64,000 bases of DNA from Cryptomeria japonica (Eukaryota > Streptophyta > Pinopsida > Cupressales > Cupressaceae). The stretch is taken from positions 547,366,488 to 547,430,487 of the forward strand of contig NC_081412.1 in assembly GCF_030272615.1 (NCBI RefSeq), read 5' to 3'. Of this stretch, positions 12,269-24,639 are shown piece after piece (the stretch's first letter is position 1; the number at the start of each line of letters is the position of its first letter). A model generated the notes under the pieces. It saw only the letters and a list, made by a program, of their open reading frames with translations. It had not been told where the DNA came from and searched no databases. The translations under genes were made by a program, and so were the position numbers.

Positions 12269-13564
12269 TGATGAGCTAAGATATTAGCTCCTTTTATTCC
12301 TAGAACTCATAAGTTTTTGTCATGTTTTAACTTGTATAATGGGATGGTAATGATGTATTTAAGTTTGACTATATGCATTTCAGATGTTAGCTGAACCCAT
12401 TAAATCATGTTTTGTCTTTGCCAAATAATCATGTTGCCATGCCAATTATTTTTGTAGCCATGTGTTTTGTTCCTGTTGCCATATGGATTGTCATAGGCGA
12501 TATCATGTGTGAAATGAATAAATGTTATGATTAATTAAAATAGATGCGTATATGCTTGTATGTTCTCTCTTTTCGATTACAAGAATAAATGAGATGTTGT
12601 GGTGAAGGTTGTCCTATCACGTTGAGAAGGCAACTTGATTTATTCAAGGGGCGACTAAGAGTTCAAATCAAAGAAGAGGATAATGGGCACGAGGAATGAC
12701 AAAGGAGTAGCAGGGCATGCAAGATTCATTTATGTTGACTTTAGTGAGCATCAATCTTGTAATACCGCCATGCTATATTCTTGGTTGTGGTTTGGTGTAG
12801 ATCCACCTTTTTAGTGGTTGAACTCTGACTGTTCTCCTTCATGAATGATATTCGCCTCTTCTCATCGATGTGATCTTAATTGTAGGAAGTTGTTGTAATT
12901 TTATTTAAATAGATGTCTTCGTCTCTTCTCTAAGGTTAGAAAGAAAGAGAGGGACAAAAAGAAAAAGATTTAGAAATAAAGTTGCAGAGTGTTTTAGTTT
13001 TATTTCATTCCGAATGATGTATCGAATTTTGAAAAACAATGAATAAAGTTATGTTATTCTGAGCACTTAGAGTTATTTTGGAAGCCTCGATACACTCATC
13101 CAAGGGGGGCCACTTGGTGAGTGATCGTGTGCCTTTGTTAAATTTAGTTTTCCTTTTTTGCCGCAGTAGACATCCTGGCATTGACTGTTCCTGCAGCCAC
13201 AAGAAATAGATCCATTGATTGTTTCTACGGCCAAAGCAAATAGAGTAATTCCTGTTTGATAGCTCTGGGCTTAATCAATATTTTGTTAAGTGAGTTTTAC
13301 ATTAATGCAAAGTTTTCCTATAGCCATTCAGTTGTTTTAATTCTTTCTTTCTTTTCCCAAATAGATTTTAGTTGCTGTAGTAATGCAGGATAGCTATCAC
13401 AAGAACTTAATGCATTTATAATTTAGACCCATTTCAAGTAATACATCCTTGGGTTGACAATCAAATGAAGTTCAGTTATGGAGATAGTAACTTCAAAGAG
13501 TGAATGTCCAAACTTCGGGTTGAGAATTTAGCTATAGTTCTTATTTCTATTGGTGGAGTGAACA
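12269..13564 (+). repeat. 5' LTR of element B
   Basis: Begins TGATGAGCTAAG and ends GGTGGAGTGAACA. It pairs with the 3' LTR over its length, with scattered substitutions by eye. It contains short apparent ORFs that I read as chance. Confidence 0.92.
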
Positions 13565-13568
13565 TTTT

Positions 13569-13586
13569 TGGTGTTGTTGTCGGGGA
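13569..13586 (+). promoter_or_regulatory. Primer binding site of element B, decayed tRNA-Asp type
   Basis: TGGTGTTGTTGTCGGGGA lies 4 bases after the LTR. The known Athila/Tat site complementary to tRNA-Asp is TGGCGCCGTTGCCGGGGA. The differences are all C to T, as expected from deamination of methylated cytosine. Confidence 0.8.
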
Positions 13587-13689
13587 TGGTGTCAAACTAA
13601 GAACATGTTATGGTTATTATCTTTTGAGTTTTCAGTTTAGTTGTTTTTGATAACCTAGTTTGTTTAAAGTAATTCTTGAATCTGCATGC

Positions 13690-15430
13690 CTAGGTGAAGA
13701 AGAGATGCTCAAGGTAGATTCCTTCCCAATCACCCTAATCATGCGGGAATCAACGCATATAATCCCCCACATGTAAATCCTTTTGCTGCACTATATCAAA
13801 TCCCAGAAACTTTGAATCCTCCTGAATTTGAACTTCCTCAGAACAACCTCCATTTTCTCTTTGGACCTTTTGAAGATGAACTTCATTTAGTGAATTCTCC
13901 CCAAATCGCAATGCAAGGAAATCCACCCTGATGGGAATAACCCACCTCCACCTATGGCACCAACATTTAAGTTCCCTATTTTTTATCAACATGGTAATGC
14001 TAATCTCAAGAACATCCCAAATTCTTCCCCCCCTAAATTCTATAGAATAGTGACACAAGACCCAGACACATTCTTGTTTGAGTTTGATGTCCTCTGTAGG
14101 AGATTTGATTATACTACAGATGCCCATAGACTCAAAATATTCCCTACCACATTGAAAGAATCATCTTTGAGATGGTTTATGAGTTTAGGGAGTAGCACAA
14201 TCACTACATGAGATGGGATGAAATGATTGTTTCTTACGAAATACAAGGATTATTGTAGAGGCACTGACTGCCATGGGGATGATATTTTTAAAATGACACA
14301 AAAAAAAGATGAGAGTCTTGAAGATTATCTAGAGAGATTTCTATTTAGTGTCAAAAAGTCCAAGCATAGCACTCTAAATGAAGAGTCTCTCAAGATGATA
14401 TTTTTGAGAGGAATCAGTGATGAATGCACATATGCTTTGGATCTTATGGGAGGAGGTGACATAACACAATCAACATGGAATGACATTGGACAAATTTGTT
14501 AGAAGTATTCCAGATCTACTTCTAAGAAGAATAGGCATTTCAAGCCAAGAGTTTCTTCATCAACATCTAGTAATGGAGTTTCTAGAATGGAACTTAGCCA
14601 TTTGTTGAAGGATTTTAAGGAGGATATCATAAACAATATGGCTACTCAACTAGACACACTTTCAGCTAAGAAGAAGCACGAGGAAGCTAATGCAATTCTT
14701 GTAGAATTATGTCCCCATTGTAGACAGAGGAAAAGAGACTGCAAATATAAAATGGTTACAAATCTTGAAGTTCCTAATTTCAAGACAATACAAGGTGATG
14801 ATGAACAAGTTTTCTATGTTTCTCAAAGAAGGCCAAATTTTCCAAGACAAGTTATGCATCCCGGTCCACTTTCTTTTTCTGGTTATAGTGGAAATTTCTA
14901 TGTACCAAATAATCAATGGCAATATTCATATGCTCAAAATTTTGGTAGTTATCCAAATTGGTATGGTCCACAAGGTCAAGGGAAGCATTTTGCCTATCAA
15001 ACTCCACATTGGCAGTAGCCACAAGGAAATTGGTCTCCACCTCAGGGACCATGGCAGCAATTTCAAGGAAATTGGCAACCTGCTCTTCAATGGAGGGGGG
15101 GTCAACCATGGATAAATAAGTCATCTAGATATCAACAACCTATGCAGCAGCCACAACCACCTACAATAATGCCTCCTCCTTCAGCCACTACTGTCCCACC
15201 TAAACCCACACAGTTTCCCACTCAACCAATGTTGAATCCTAATAGAAAATTTCAGCAACAGCAACGGGTTCATTTAGCTGATCCTAATCAACACCCAACA
15301 TATTCTCTATCTATAAGTGATATTCATCTTAGATCCAGGACAACTTTTCCTAACCCATCCCCACCAATGAGAATTGAGATACCACAAGAACAAGAAATCA
15401 CTAGTGCAACAATCCCAATACCTCAAAATT
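13690..15430 (+). pseudogene. Element B gag
   Basis: Plus-strand gag coding with stops near 13,930, 14,210, 14,500 and 15,017. A proline/asparagine-rich N-terminus leads into the retrotransposon gag domain: FLFEFDVLCRRFDYTTDAHR, FPTTLKESSLRWFMSLG, then KYKDYCRG and KKDESLEDYLERF near 14,250-14,340. A C-H-C type motif (CPHCRQRKRDCKY) lies at about 14,710-14,750. A glutamine/proline/tyrosine-rich stretch follows (14,800-15,300). Gag forms the particle that packages element RNA. The copy is non-functional. The real start is uncertain because the 5' frame is broken. Confidence 0.85.
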
Positions 15431-15439
15431 AGAAAATAC

Positions 15440-16210
15440 CTCCATTTCCTCAAAGGTTGCAAGCAAAAGAGATTGTTCCAGATAAGGAGCAAAGTTTTGA
15501 TATGATAGATCAACTGAAACACGTATGTGTTAAAATTTCATTCTTGCAAGCTATTAAGGATGGCCCTATGTACAGTAAGGCACTTAAGGAAGCATATCTA
15601 AAGAATCCTAGTAGAAAGAAAAAAGATCCACAAATAGTGCATGCCATGGGTCAATTGGCTAATGTCATGTTAGGAAAAGTTTCAATTCCTAAGTATGCTG
15701 ATCCTAGTAGCCCTGTTGTGAATATAGTCATCAATGGCACTCAGATAAAGAATGATTTGATAGATTTGGGAGCAACCATTAATGTCATGACAAGAGATAT
15801 TATGCTGCGGCTTGTAATAACTAGTCTCAGACCTACACCTACAGTCCTCTAGCTTGCTGATAGTTCCACAGTTCAACCTGATGGTATGATTGAGTATATA
15901 GTTGTTGCTTTAGATTCTTGGGAATCCCTATAGACTTTATGATCATGTCTCCTAAGGCCACATTGAAAGGATATCTAGTGATTTTGGGGAGATCTTGGCT
16001 TCCTACAGCTGATGCATATATTGGATGTCGATCAAGTGATATGACTATTTCAGATGGAAATACTACCCAAACTTTAACTTTGTATTCTCCTGCTCAGCCC
16101 CAATTTGATCAACAACAAGCAGTTTGGCCTGACTTGGGAGAAGAATTTGAAGAAGGAATTGACTCTATCAATCACCTTATGATGATTAATAGAGGACTCA
16201 ATTCTCTATA
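15440..16210 (+). pseudogene. Element B protease region
   Basis: The aspartic protease active-site region reads NDLIDLGATINVM at about 15,750-15,790. DLGA is the form usual in Athila elements. It is preceded by the conserved KISFLQAIKDGPMYSKALKE stretch (15,530-15,590) and followed by a decayed flap region and GYLVILGRSWLPTADAYI (15,970-16,020). Stops at 15,850 and a frame change near 15,920 break it. Confidence 0.8.
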
Positions 16211-16589
16211 AAATTTTGATAAATGAGTTAAGACAAGAGCAGTAGTTGCAGGAGTTAGTATCAAATATGTCAGGATTCAACTTTCCTGCAACCACTGATA
16301 TACTACATACTTTGTTGCCATAGGAAGTCTGCACTTCTCATTTTTTTGAAGTATCTCATGTTGATCTTACTATCAAAGTGGAAGTTGATTCAAACAAATA
16401 TTTTAATATCAATAGTAAACTCACAGAAATCCAAAGTGTAACACTTGTGGACTTGGTCAAATGTCATAAACATGCATTTGCATGGGATTACAAGGACATG
16501 CATGGAATCAATCCTATAGTTTATACCCACCGTATCTACATAAAATAAGATTGTAAACCACTTAAGAAGCCACAAAGAAGAATCAATCC

Positions 16590-17830
16590 TGCATTAATAT
16601 AAATAGTTAAAGAAGAATTGCAGAAATTACTAAATATTGGATTTATCTATCCTATTTCGGATAGTCAATGGGTGTCTCCTTTAGTGAAAGTTCCCAAGAA
16701 GAGAGGAAAATGGTGGGTATGTGTGGATTATAGAGCTTTGAACTTGGAAACTAGAAAGAATCATTTTCCATTACCATTTGTGGATAAGGTATTAGACTCC
16801 TTAGCAGGGAATTGGTACTTCTCATTTCTTTATGGATTCAGTGGCTACAACCATATTCAAATTGCCCTAGAGGATTAGGAAAAGACTACATTTACTTCTC
16901 CTTGGGGAACATATGCATATTTTGTTCTTCCTTTTGGATTATGTAATGCTCCAGCTACATTTCAAAGAGTAGTAATAAGCATATTTTTTAGATATTTCAC
17001 AGGATAGCATGGAAATCTATATGGATGATTTTACAACCTATGGTTCAGAATTTGAAGAAGCATTAAAGAACCTGAAGAAAGTTTTGCAGTGGTGTGAAGA
17101 CTATAATTTATCATTGAATAGTGAAAAGTGTTTCATGATGATGCAGGAAGGTATAGTTCTCGGTCATCATATCTCTATAAATGGAATACAAGTTGACCCA
17201 GCAAAAATATAAGTCATTCAAAATATCCCTACACCGATAAAGCAAAAAGATGTCAGGAGTTTTCTTGGTCATGTTGGATATTATAGAAGGTTTATCAAAG
17301 ATTTCAGCGAAATTGCAAGTCCTTTGTATTCTCTTTTGACCAAGGATATGAAATTTAATTGGACTTCCTCATGCAATGAAGCTTTCTTGAAGCTCAAACA
17401 AGCATTGACCCAAGCACCAGTGCTTAAGGTTCCAAACTGGTCCTTACCATTACATATTCATACTGATGCATCAGATTATGCCATAGGAGTAGTTTTGAGA
17501 CAAAAGATTGACAATTTAGAAAGTGTAATTTATTATATCAACAAGAACATGCAGGGGCCTGAGCTTAATTACATAGTCATTGAAAAATAAATGTTAGTAG
17601 TTATATATGCACTCAACAAATTCAAGCATTATATATTAGGATATCTGAAATTTGTGCATACTGGTCATACCGCAACTAGATATCTCATGAATAAACCTTC
17701 AATTATAGGAAGATTGGTTCGCTAGTTACTGTTAATATAGGAATTTGATATTACAGTTGTTGATAAACCAGGAAAGTCCAATGTGGTTGCAGATTATCTT
17801 TCTAGGCTTCAATTGCAGGATGATCATCCA
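16590..17830 (+). pseudogene. Element B reverse transcriptase and RNase H
   Basis: RT motifs in order: KLLNIGFIYPISDSQWVSPL, VPKKRGKWWVCVDYRALN, FPLPFVDKVLDSLAG, DGFSGYNHIQIA-type text with Y-G-F replacing the usual D-G-F, and YFVLPFGLCNAPATFQR. Then, after a frame shift near 16,990-17,010, the catalytic YMDD (MEIYMDDFTTYGSEFEEAL). RNase H follows with LHIHTDASDYAIGVVLRQK (17,450-17,510) and VVDKPGKSNVVADYLSR (17,755-17,805). Stops such as the one after QIALED sit where CAG is normal, so C-to-T decay explains them. Confidence 0.92.
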
Positions 17831-19300
17831 ACCATAGATGATGCTTTTCCAGATGAACATTTATTCCTTATAAAAGCGTACACTCCCTGGTATGTTGATA
17901 TTGACAATTATTTAGCTGCTAATAAAATGCCAATTCATTTCTCTCCTAAAGAAAGAAGATTGTTGGTTGAGAAAAGATTTAACTTCTCATGGATTGTTGA
18001 TTGTTTATTTTATACTGGGCCTGACCAATTCATGAGAACATGTATTAGAAAAGATGAAAAATATGATATCCTTCATGCATGCCATGATGAGGCATGTGGA
18101 GGACATTTTGCTGCTAAAAGAACAACACTTAAAATATTGGGTACAGGATATTATTGGCCAACATTATATAAGGATGCAACACAATACACTAGGAAATGTG
18201 ACAAATGTTGACGCATGGGAAGGCCTACCAGATCTGATGAAATGCCATTATATCCACAGATATTAGTTGTACCATTTGATAAATGGGGACTAGATTTTGT
18301 TGGAGAAATTGATCCTCTTTCCAATGAAAAATCTTATATTCTGGTGTGTATTGATTATGTCACCAAATGGGTGGAAGCAAGAGCTATGACACATGCAAGA
18401 GATAATAAAGTGGCCGAGTTTCTCTATGAAGAAATATTTACCAGGTATGGAGTTCCAAGGGATATTTTTTTAGACTAGGGACCATGGTTTACTTCCACAT
18501 TGATTGTAGCATTGGTTAATGAATACAACATCAAGCATAGAAAGTCTACTCCCTACCATCCACAAGCAAATGGTCAAGTAGAAGTCACAAATAGGGATCT
18601 AGAAGCCATTCTTACTAAAATAGTATTTGTTCATTAAAAAGATTGGTCTCATAGACTTCCTAAAGCCATTTGGGCATACAGAACAACATCGAAGACATCA
18701 ATTGGTTTTACACCTTTTGAAATGGTGTATGGAAAAACAACAGTGATGCCTATTGAGTTTGAACACAAAACTCTGAGAACAACTCTACAATTGAATATGA
18801 TACTTTCTAAAGAAGAAAGAGACTGCATTCACCAATTGAATGCTTTGGATGAGCTAAGAAAGATGGCTTTCCAACAAACAAAACTAATTCAAAATCAGAG
18901 AGCTAAGTGGCATGATAAGTACATAAAGGAGAACAAATTTCAAGCAAGTGATTGGGCGATGTATGATTCTAGATATAAGGATACTATGGTAAATTTGTAG
19001 ACAAGATGGTTAGGCCTATATGAGATAGAAGAAGTTTTCCAAAATGGAGTAGTTCGCATGACAAATATTGATCCAGTCCGATTCAAGCTTTTAGTAAATG
19101 GTCATCAACTACACTTATATCATAAGCCAACAACCAAAGAACAATTCTTGCAGCAATTCACTAGTCAAGATAAACTATCAGTTCCTACAGCAAATGGAGA
19201 AGTTCTTTCAGCAACCGAAGAAGTTCCTACAACAACTAAAGGAAGCATTAAGGGTGAGGTTCCTGCAGCTTCTGTAGGGGATGTTCCTACCGCTCAGTAA
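17783..19300 (+). pseudogene. Element B integrase
   Basis: The zinc region has CHDEACGGHFAAKRTTLK, GYYWPTLYKDA and KCDKC, with a stop after it (18,209). In the catalytic core the aspartate in KWGLDFVGEID is kept, the second lies in IFLD before a stop (18,476), and the glutamate in NGQVEVTNRDLEAI is kept. The C-terminal region ends RWLGLYEIEEVF, VRMTNIDPVRFKLLVNGHQL and a low-complexity tail with repeated EVP(A/T) units to a stop at 19,300. In-frame stops disable it. In contrast to element A, the DDE residues themselves survive. Confidence 0.92.
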
Positions 19301-19800
19301 ATTCTTCAAGCATCATTTTATAAATATATTTACATGTCTTATGGAAATATTCTTCTATATTAATAATTTTTCCATCCACGTCATCCCACTTCATTTATTT
19401 GTCTATCATTTCATTCATGTCACATCATTTCATTTCACCCTTCTTTTTAGATAACTGTTTCATGCAGCATTTATTGGCATGACTGCAGGTATGTCCATAG
19501 CTTATTTTTTATTAATTATACATTTATTGTTTTACTATGATTATTTCCATAATAAGTTGGGGGGGTGTTTTATGGTCTAGTTTCCAAGTTAAGTAATTAT
19601 CCGTCCTTCTCAGTAACTTGATTTGATTTGCCTAGCATCATTCTCTTGAGTGAGACATTCTTTGGTATGAGTAAGCAATACATTCTGCCACCGAAACTGG
19701 AGGTAAGTAAGGGTATTTTCAAGTGAATACTTTTAGTTCTGCAGATTTCTCCAGGCCCTCATTTTCAGCTACAGAAATTATTTTGTGAGCTGAAATAGTC

Positions 19801-21960
19801 ATGGGTGGAGATCCTATCCACCATGATCCCGTAATCCATGATGTGTTGCTGCAGGATGCCCTGTGTGAGAATTATATCTGGGTGCATGGGTGGATTGATT
19901 ATTTTTTGAAAATAACATATTACAATGAAGAAATTGCTTCCGAATTCATGCGTTCATTCAATGAAGGAGAGGCTTTTGTCAAGGGATTGAGGGTTATTTC
20001 TACAGAACAACGAATAGCTGAAGTTACCGAGTTTCTGCAGGAAGGAGAGTTGTTTCCTAAATCTAAGGATGCAAGAAGTGCCATGGTAGAATTTACACAC
20101 CCCATAGATGGACCTCTCATGGTGGACAAACAAGGAGCCAAGCGAGTATCTCTTCTAGCAGAATGGCCCCAGGTGGCATTGTATATAATAAAATATATTA
20201 CCTGCGATGGAAGGTATTCAAATTTACATTCGGTCCATTTCAAATTGCTTAGTCATTTATGGCATGGCCGAAGGGTAAATGTTCCAAATTTTCTATACCA
20301 CCTTATTTCCATAAGTGCCAAAGAAGCACGAAAGGGTGGAAATCGTTCTGTCAGTCATCATGGTTTGATAAATTATTAGTAGAACATTCTCTTAGGGATG
20401 TTTCTCAAATGGCATGGGGGGTATTTGAAGATATACTGCAATTTAGGGTTGAAGATGCTCCTATTACAGAGGAATTAGCAGCCCCACAAGAGGATATAGG
20501 AGAACCCTCATCTCCTAGAATTTATGCAGGAAATTAACCTCCTATTGCAAAAGAAGCTTTGACTATGGCAGAAGATGTGGTGGTTGAAACAGACATTGAG
20601 TAGCCCTCCCCTCATTTCCGAAGAGGAGCGACATCTTCTAAAAGGAAAGGGAAGGAAGTAGAGACAATTGATGCAGAAGGAGAAACAATGGTGCAGCCTC
20701 AAGCAATGTAGGGTTCTCCTGCAGCCAAAAGGCGTAAGCTAAAGGGAAATTATTCTACAGCAACACCTCTAGTAGAAACCATTCTTGTAGCTACTCCAAA
20801 AGTATATGCAAGAAGGACTTGGTGGAGTAAATAGAAAGTTCAACCAACAAGGGATGCAGTGGAGGTCATTTCAGTAGAAACATTAGAAGAGGAACATGGG
20901 AGTCCAATAGAGGTTAAATTCCAAGAAGAACATGGCATTGACAGACTTTCAAGTCTGGCATTTGTGGCAGATCAATTTGAAGAACCTGTTGAAGAAATTC
21001 CACACCCTAAGGTAACAGCTAATAGACCTCCATAATCTCTCACTAGTTTGTCTATTGTATTAACATTTTATAGGCAGTAGGAGATATAGAGGGCTAGGTT
21101 ACATGGAATTATTGATAAGAAGCAAAGGGATAATCAGATTGCAAAATTGGAAGCTAAAGCTGATACAATTACTAGTATGGTCCCTAAATTGAGACCTTAG
21201 TCCTTCTTTAGACACCTTGGAAGAATTTTTTGATGCTTATCAGACCTCTCCAGCAGTTGTTAAAATTTTATTGTGTGAATTTTATTTGCATAACTATGAT
21301 GTGACTTCTGATAGTGAGTGGAATCCCTTGTCATACATTGGTGATATCCACAAAAAAGAATTAATGTCATGGGTGCAAAATGAAATTAGCATGGGGACTT
21401 AGGCCAAAGCATATAGAAATCTTGAATTTGATTGTCCATTGCCACTTAGGACTGAAGCCAAGGACCCATGACTTCTTTATTATGATTGGAAAAAATTATT
21501 AGCAAGGCCTAATGTAAGGAGTCAAGTGTTACCCAAGAGGGAGGAAATATTCTAGGCATATGAACACTTGATTGAAAATGAAAGTGCAACTGGAGTTGAA
21601 TGTTTGACAGTGCTGGAATGATCTTCCAGAGGAATTAAAACAGGATGAACCTCATTCATTGTCGAATTTTCATGCAACTATACAGAGAGCTCCTAAATAC
21701 GTCCATTTGGGTAGGGTGAACACCAATGACTGGCTACCTTTGATCTTCTAGCCCCCTATCCTCATGTGGCCATTGTTAGGATGCAGGATTGCAGATAAAC
21801 CCTATGAGGCAGCTACAGAAGAAGTCAGATGGGCCAAACTAGGAAAGATGAAGGGATTTTATTGGAATTTGGATTCACGAGGGACAAGTTGAGGAACTAT
21901 TGGTGACATGTGAATTAGTGCCCAAATCAAAAACTTTCCTCTTGCTAGAGGATCAACAAG
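19801..21960 (+). pseudogene. Element B extra 3' ORF of unknown function
   Basis: Downstream of integrase, the position where Athila elements carry an extra ORF once called env-like. An intact 192-codon frame starts at 19,801 (MGGDPIHHDPVIHDVLLQDA) and continues in another frame from about 20,260. It has segments such as EFMRSFNEGEAFVKGLRVIS, IAEVTEFLQEGELFPKSKDA and HSVHFKLLSHLWHGRRVNVP. Similar coding, broken by stops, runs to about 21,900 (EEFFDAYQTSPAVVKILLCE, DWKKLLARPNVRSQVLPKRE). I see no signal peptide or membrane segment, so an envelope role is not supported. The function is unknown. Confidence 0.7.
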
Positions 21961-21968
21961 ACACTAAG

Positions 21969-21978
21969 TTGGGGGGCA
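21969..21978 (+). promoter_or_regulatory. Polypurine tract of element B
   Basis: TTGGGGGGCA directly precedes the 3' LTR start TGATAAGC at 21,979. Confidence 0.85.
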
Positions 21979-23274
21979 TGATAAGCTGGGAGATTGTCTC
22001 CTTTTATTCCTAGAACTCATAAGTTTTTGTCATTTTTTAACTTGTATAATGGGATGGTAATGATGTATTTAAGTTTGACTATATGTATTTAAGATGTTAG
22101 TTGAACCCATTAAATCATGTTTTGTCTTTGCCAATTAATCTTGTTGCCATGCCAGTTATTCTTGCAGCCATGTGATTTGTTCCTGTTGCCATACAGATTG
22201 TCATAGGCGATATCATGTGTGAAATGAATAAGTGTTATGATTAATTAAAATAGATATGTATATGCTTGTATGTTCTCACTTTTCGATTGTAGGAATAAAT
22301 GAGATGTTGTGGTGAAGGTTGTCCTGTCACGTCGAGAAGGCAGCTTGAGTTATTCAAGGGGCGACTAAGAGTTCAAATCAACAAAGAGGATAATGGGAGT
22401 GAGGAACGAAAAAGGAGTAGCAAGGCGTGCAAGATTCATTTATGTCTGACTTTAGTGAGCATCAATCTTGTAATATCGCCATGCTATATTCTTGGTTGTG
22501 GTTTGGTGTAGATCCACGTTTTTAGTGGTTAAACTCCGACTGTTCTCCTTAATGAATGATATCCGCCTCTTCTCATCGACGTGATCTTAATTGTAGGAAT
22601 TTGTTGTAATTTTATTTAAATAGGTGTCTTTGTCTCTTCTCTGAGGTTAGAAAGAAAGAGAGGGACAAAAAGAAGAAGATTTAGAAATAAAGTTGCAGAG
22701 TGTTTTAGTTTTCTTTCATTCTAAATGATGTATCGACTTTTGAAAAAAAATGAATAAAGTTATGTTATTCTGAGTACTTAGAGTTATTTTGGGAGCTTGT
22801 ATACACTCATCCAAGGGGGGCCACTTGGTGAGTGATCCTGTGCCTTTGTTAAATGTAGTTTTCTTTTTTTGCCGCAGTAGATGTCTTGGCATTGACTGTT
22901 CCTGCAGCCACTGGAAACAAATCCATTGATTGTTCCTACAACCAAATAAAAGAGAGTAATTCCTGTTGGATAGCTCTGGGCTTAGTTAACATTTTTCTAA
23001 GTGAGTTTTACATTAATACAGAGTTTTCCTGTAGGCATTCAGTTGTTTTAATTCATGCTTTCTTTTCCCAAATAGATTTTAGTTCTGTAGTAATGCAGGA
23101 TAGCTATCGCAGGAACTTAGTGCATTTATAATGAAAACCCATTTCAAGTAATACGTCCCTGGGTTGACAATCAAATGAACTTCAGTTATGGAGATAGTAA
23201 CTTCACGGAGTGAATGTCCAAACTTCAGGTTGAGACTTTAACTATAGTTATTATCCCTATCGGTGGAGTGAACA
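21979..23274 (+). repeat. 3' LTR of element B
   Basis: Begins TGATAAGCTGGG, ends GGTGGAGTGAACA, and is followed by ACAAC. It is collinear with the 5' LTR and the same length. Confidence 0.92.
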
Positions 23275-23279
23275 ACAAC

Positions 23280-24600
23280 GATTGATTGAAATAAATTAAT
23301 TTTATTTCAATTAAATCCTAAAAATCCCTCCCACTTGCATCCTCCTACAAATCCACTTAGCCACTAATCCTTTCTTCTAGAATATTCTAACCTCAAGATC
23401 CAATTTAACCTAATACCCTTCTAACCATTTGCAAATTTCTTAAGGAGTCACTTTTCAAAATATATGCAAAGTCTTCATAAAGCATTAAAAGCTTTATTTC
23501 TTCAACAAGATAACCTCCAAAGTCTTCCAAACTTGTAAGGCTCTTACATAACCACTAATGGTTAACTCACCTTTGACCCTTGGTTACAGACTATCCCTCT
23601 AACCCAACCATCCTCTTAACTCATGGGTCTGTTCAAGCATTCATGGCTTTAACCATGGTTATCCTTTTACCCTTGCACAAGAGTTTATCCTTTGGATAAA
23701 ATCTTTATCCATTAACTCAACCCTAACCAAACCCCTAGGGTAACCACCATGTCTTCTCAGGAATTTAATGCCTCTTCTCTTTCCTCTAAAGCCTTCTCAT
23801 GTTGAAAATTGTCACCATTTCATTAGTGAAAATTATAAACATGGATTGAGAATCCTGCAATCCTAACCCTTGTTAAGATTATTCAATCTTGACCATCCAA
23901 TTCCCTATTTCTTCTATAAATAGACCTCATTCTTTCATTATCAAGGATCCAAGTTTTATGCATCCAGGTTATTGTCTATGAAGAATCCACATTTGCCTCT
24001 CTTTGCAAGCTTAAGCATTTAGGAGAATTTTAGCATTAGCATATATTATATTAGCTTAATATCCATATCATAGCACTTTAGTATATCACAACATCCATAT
24101 CATAGCATGTTTAGTTTTATTATCATAGAATAGTCTTTACCATTGCAAGCTTTTGTTATAATCTTCTAGATATTACATAAATTGCATATAGATCATTTTC
24201 ATCATATATCACTCATTCTTGGAGTTGTCATTCTAAAGGTCAGTTGCTCAATGATCTAAGAGCAACCATGACTTGAAGAATTCTATGAGATAGAGAATAA
24301 TGGAATGGTTTTTGAGAGGATTATTGGTTTAATTTGTTATACTAATTAGATCCTTCACATGTAATGTTTCATTGGTATGCTTGTTGATATTTTCTCTTAA
24401 CTGACCTTAACCATCTTCTTGCATACACATATAATGTTGACTATTCACATGTAATAATTGAATACTTTACTGGATACATACTTGTCGACTCAATGGTGTC
24501 ATGTAAAATGGAGTTGGGTGAAAGTCACAGGTCATAAAAATAGTATGACCTTGGATTTTCATCATAATCATTCTACTAATTTAGTTATTCTAGCATTTCA
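23280..24600 (+). repeat. 3' LTR of element A, third segment
   Basis: Resumes after element B with ATTGATTGAAATAAATTAAT and CCCTCCCACTTGCATCCTCC, which aligns with 63,370-63,440. CTATAAATAGACC at about 23,916 is a likely LTR TATA box. The right end is not fixed: no partner LTR is complete in the window, and I cannot identify a terminal CA with a duplication. Confidence 0.65.
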
Positions 24601-24639
24601 AAATAAAATTCAATAAAAAAATTTAAATTATCTTGCAAA

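Larger units (their letters stand above)
12269..23274 (+). mobile_element. Complete Athila-like Ty3/gypsy element B, 11,006 bp
   Basis: A full element with two LTRs (12,269-13,564 and 21,979-23,274, both 1296 bp), flanked by the 5-bp duplication ACAAC (12,264-12,268 and 23,275-23,279). The order is LTR, tRNA-Asp-type primer site, gag, protease, reverse transcriptase, RNase H, integrase, an extra 3' ORF, polypurine tract, LTR. The domain order, DLGA-type protease, primer site and extra 3' ORF fit the Athila lineage. Many stop codons and at least one frameshift show it no longer codes. A related LTR near 63,345-63,400 shows the empty site. Confidence 0.93.
1..24600 (+). mobile_element. Ty3/gypsy element A, 3' part, interrupted by two later insertions
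   Basis: The element enters from the left window edge. In order it shows an integrase relic on the plus strand (1-1229), about 2 kb of non-coding sequence, an antisense PMD gene (3200-6340), a polypurine tract (6655-6668) and a 3' LTR beginning TGTAGACAC at 6669. The LTR is split by LINE-A (6734-12,041) and by element B (12,269-23,274) and resumes at 23,280. Its right edge is uncertain (about 24,500-24,640) because the 5' LTR lies outside the window. Joining the integrase and the LTR into one element is inferred from collinearity and the absence of another LTR between them. Confidence 0.75.

Noticed and set aside
19801-20379. Envelope gene in element B
   Set aside because: The position fits the old env-like idea, but no signal peptide, transmembrane helix or fusion-type segment is visible.
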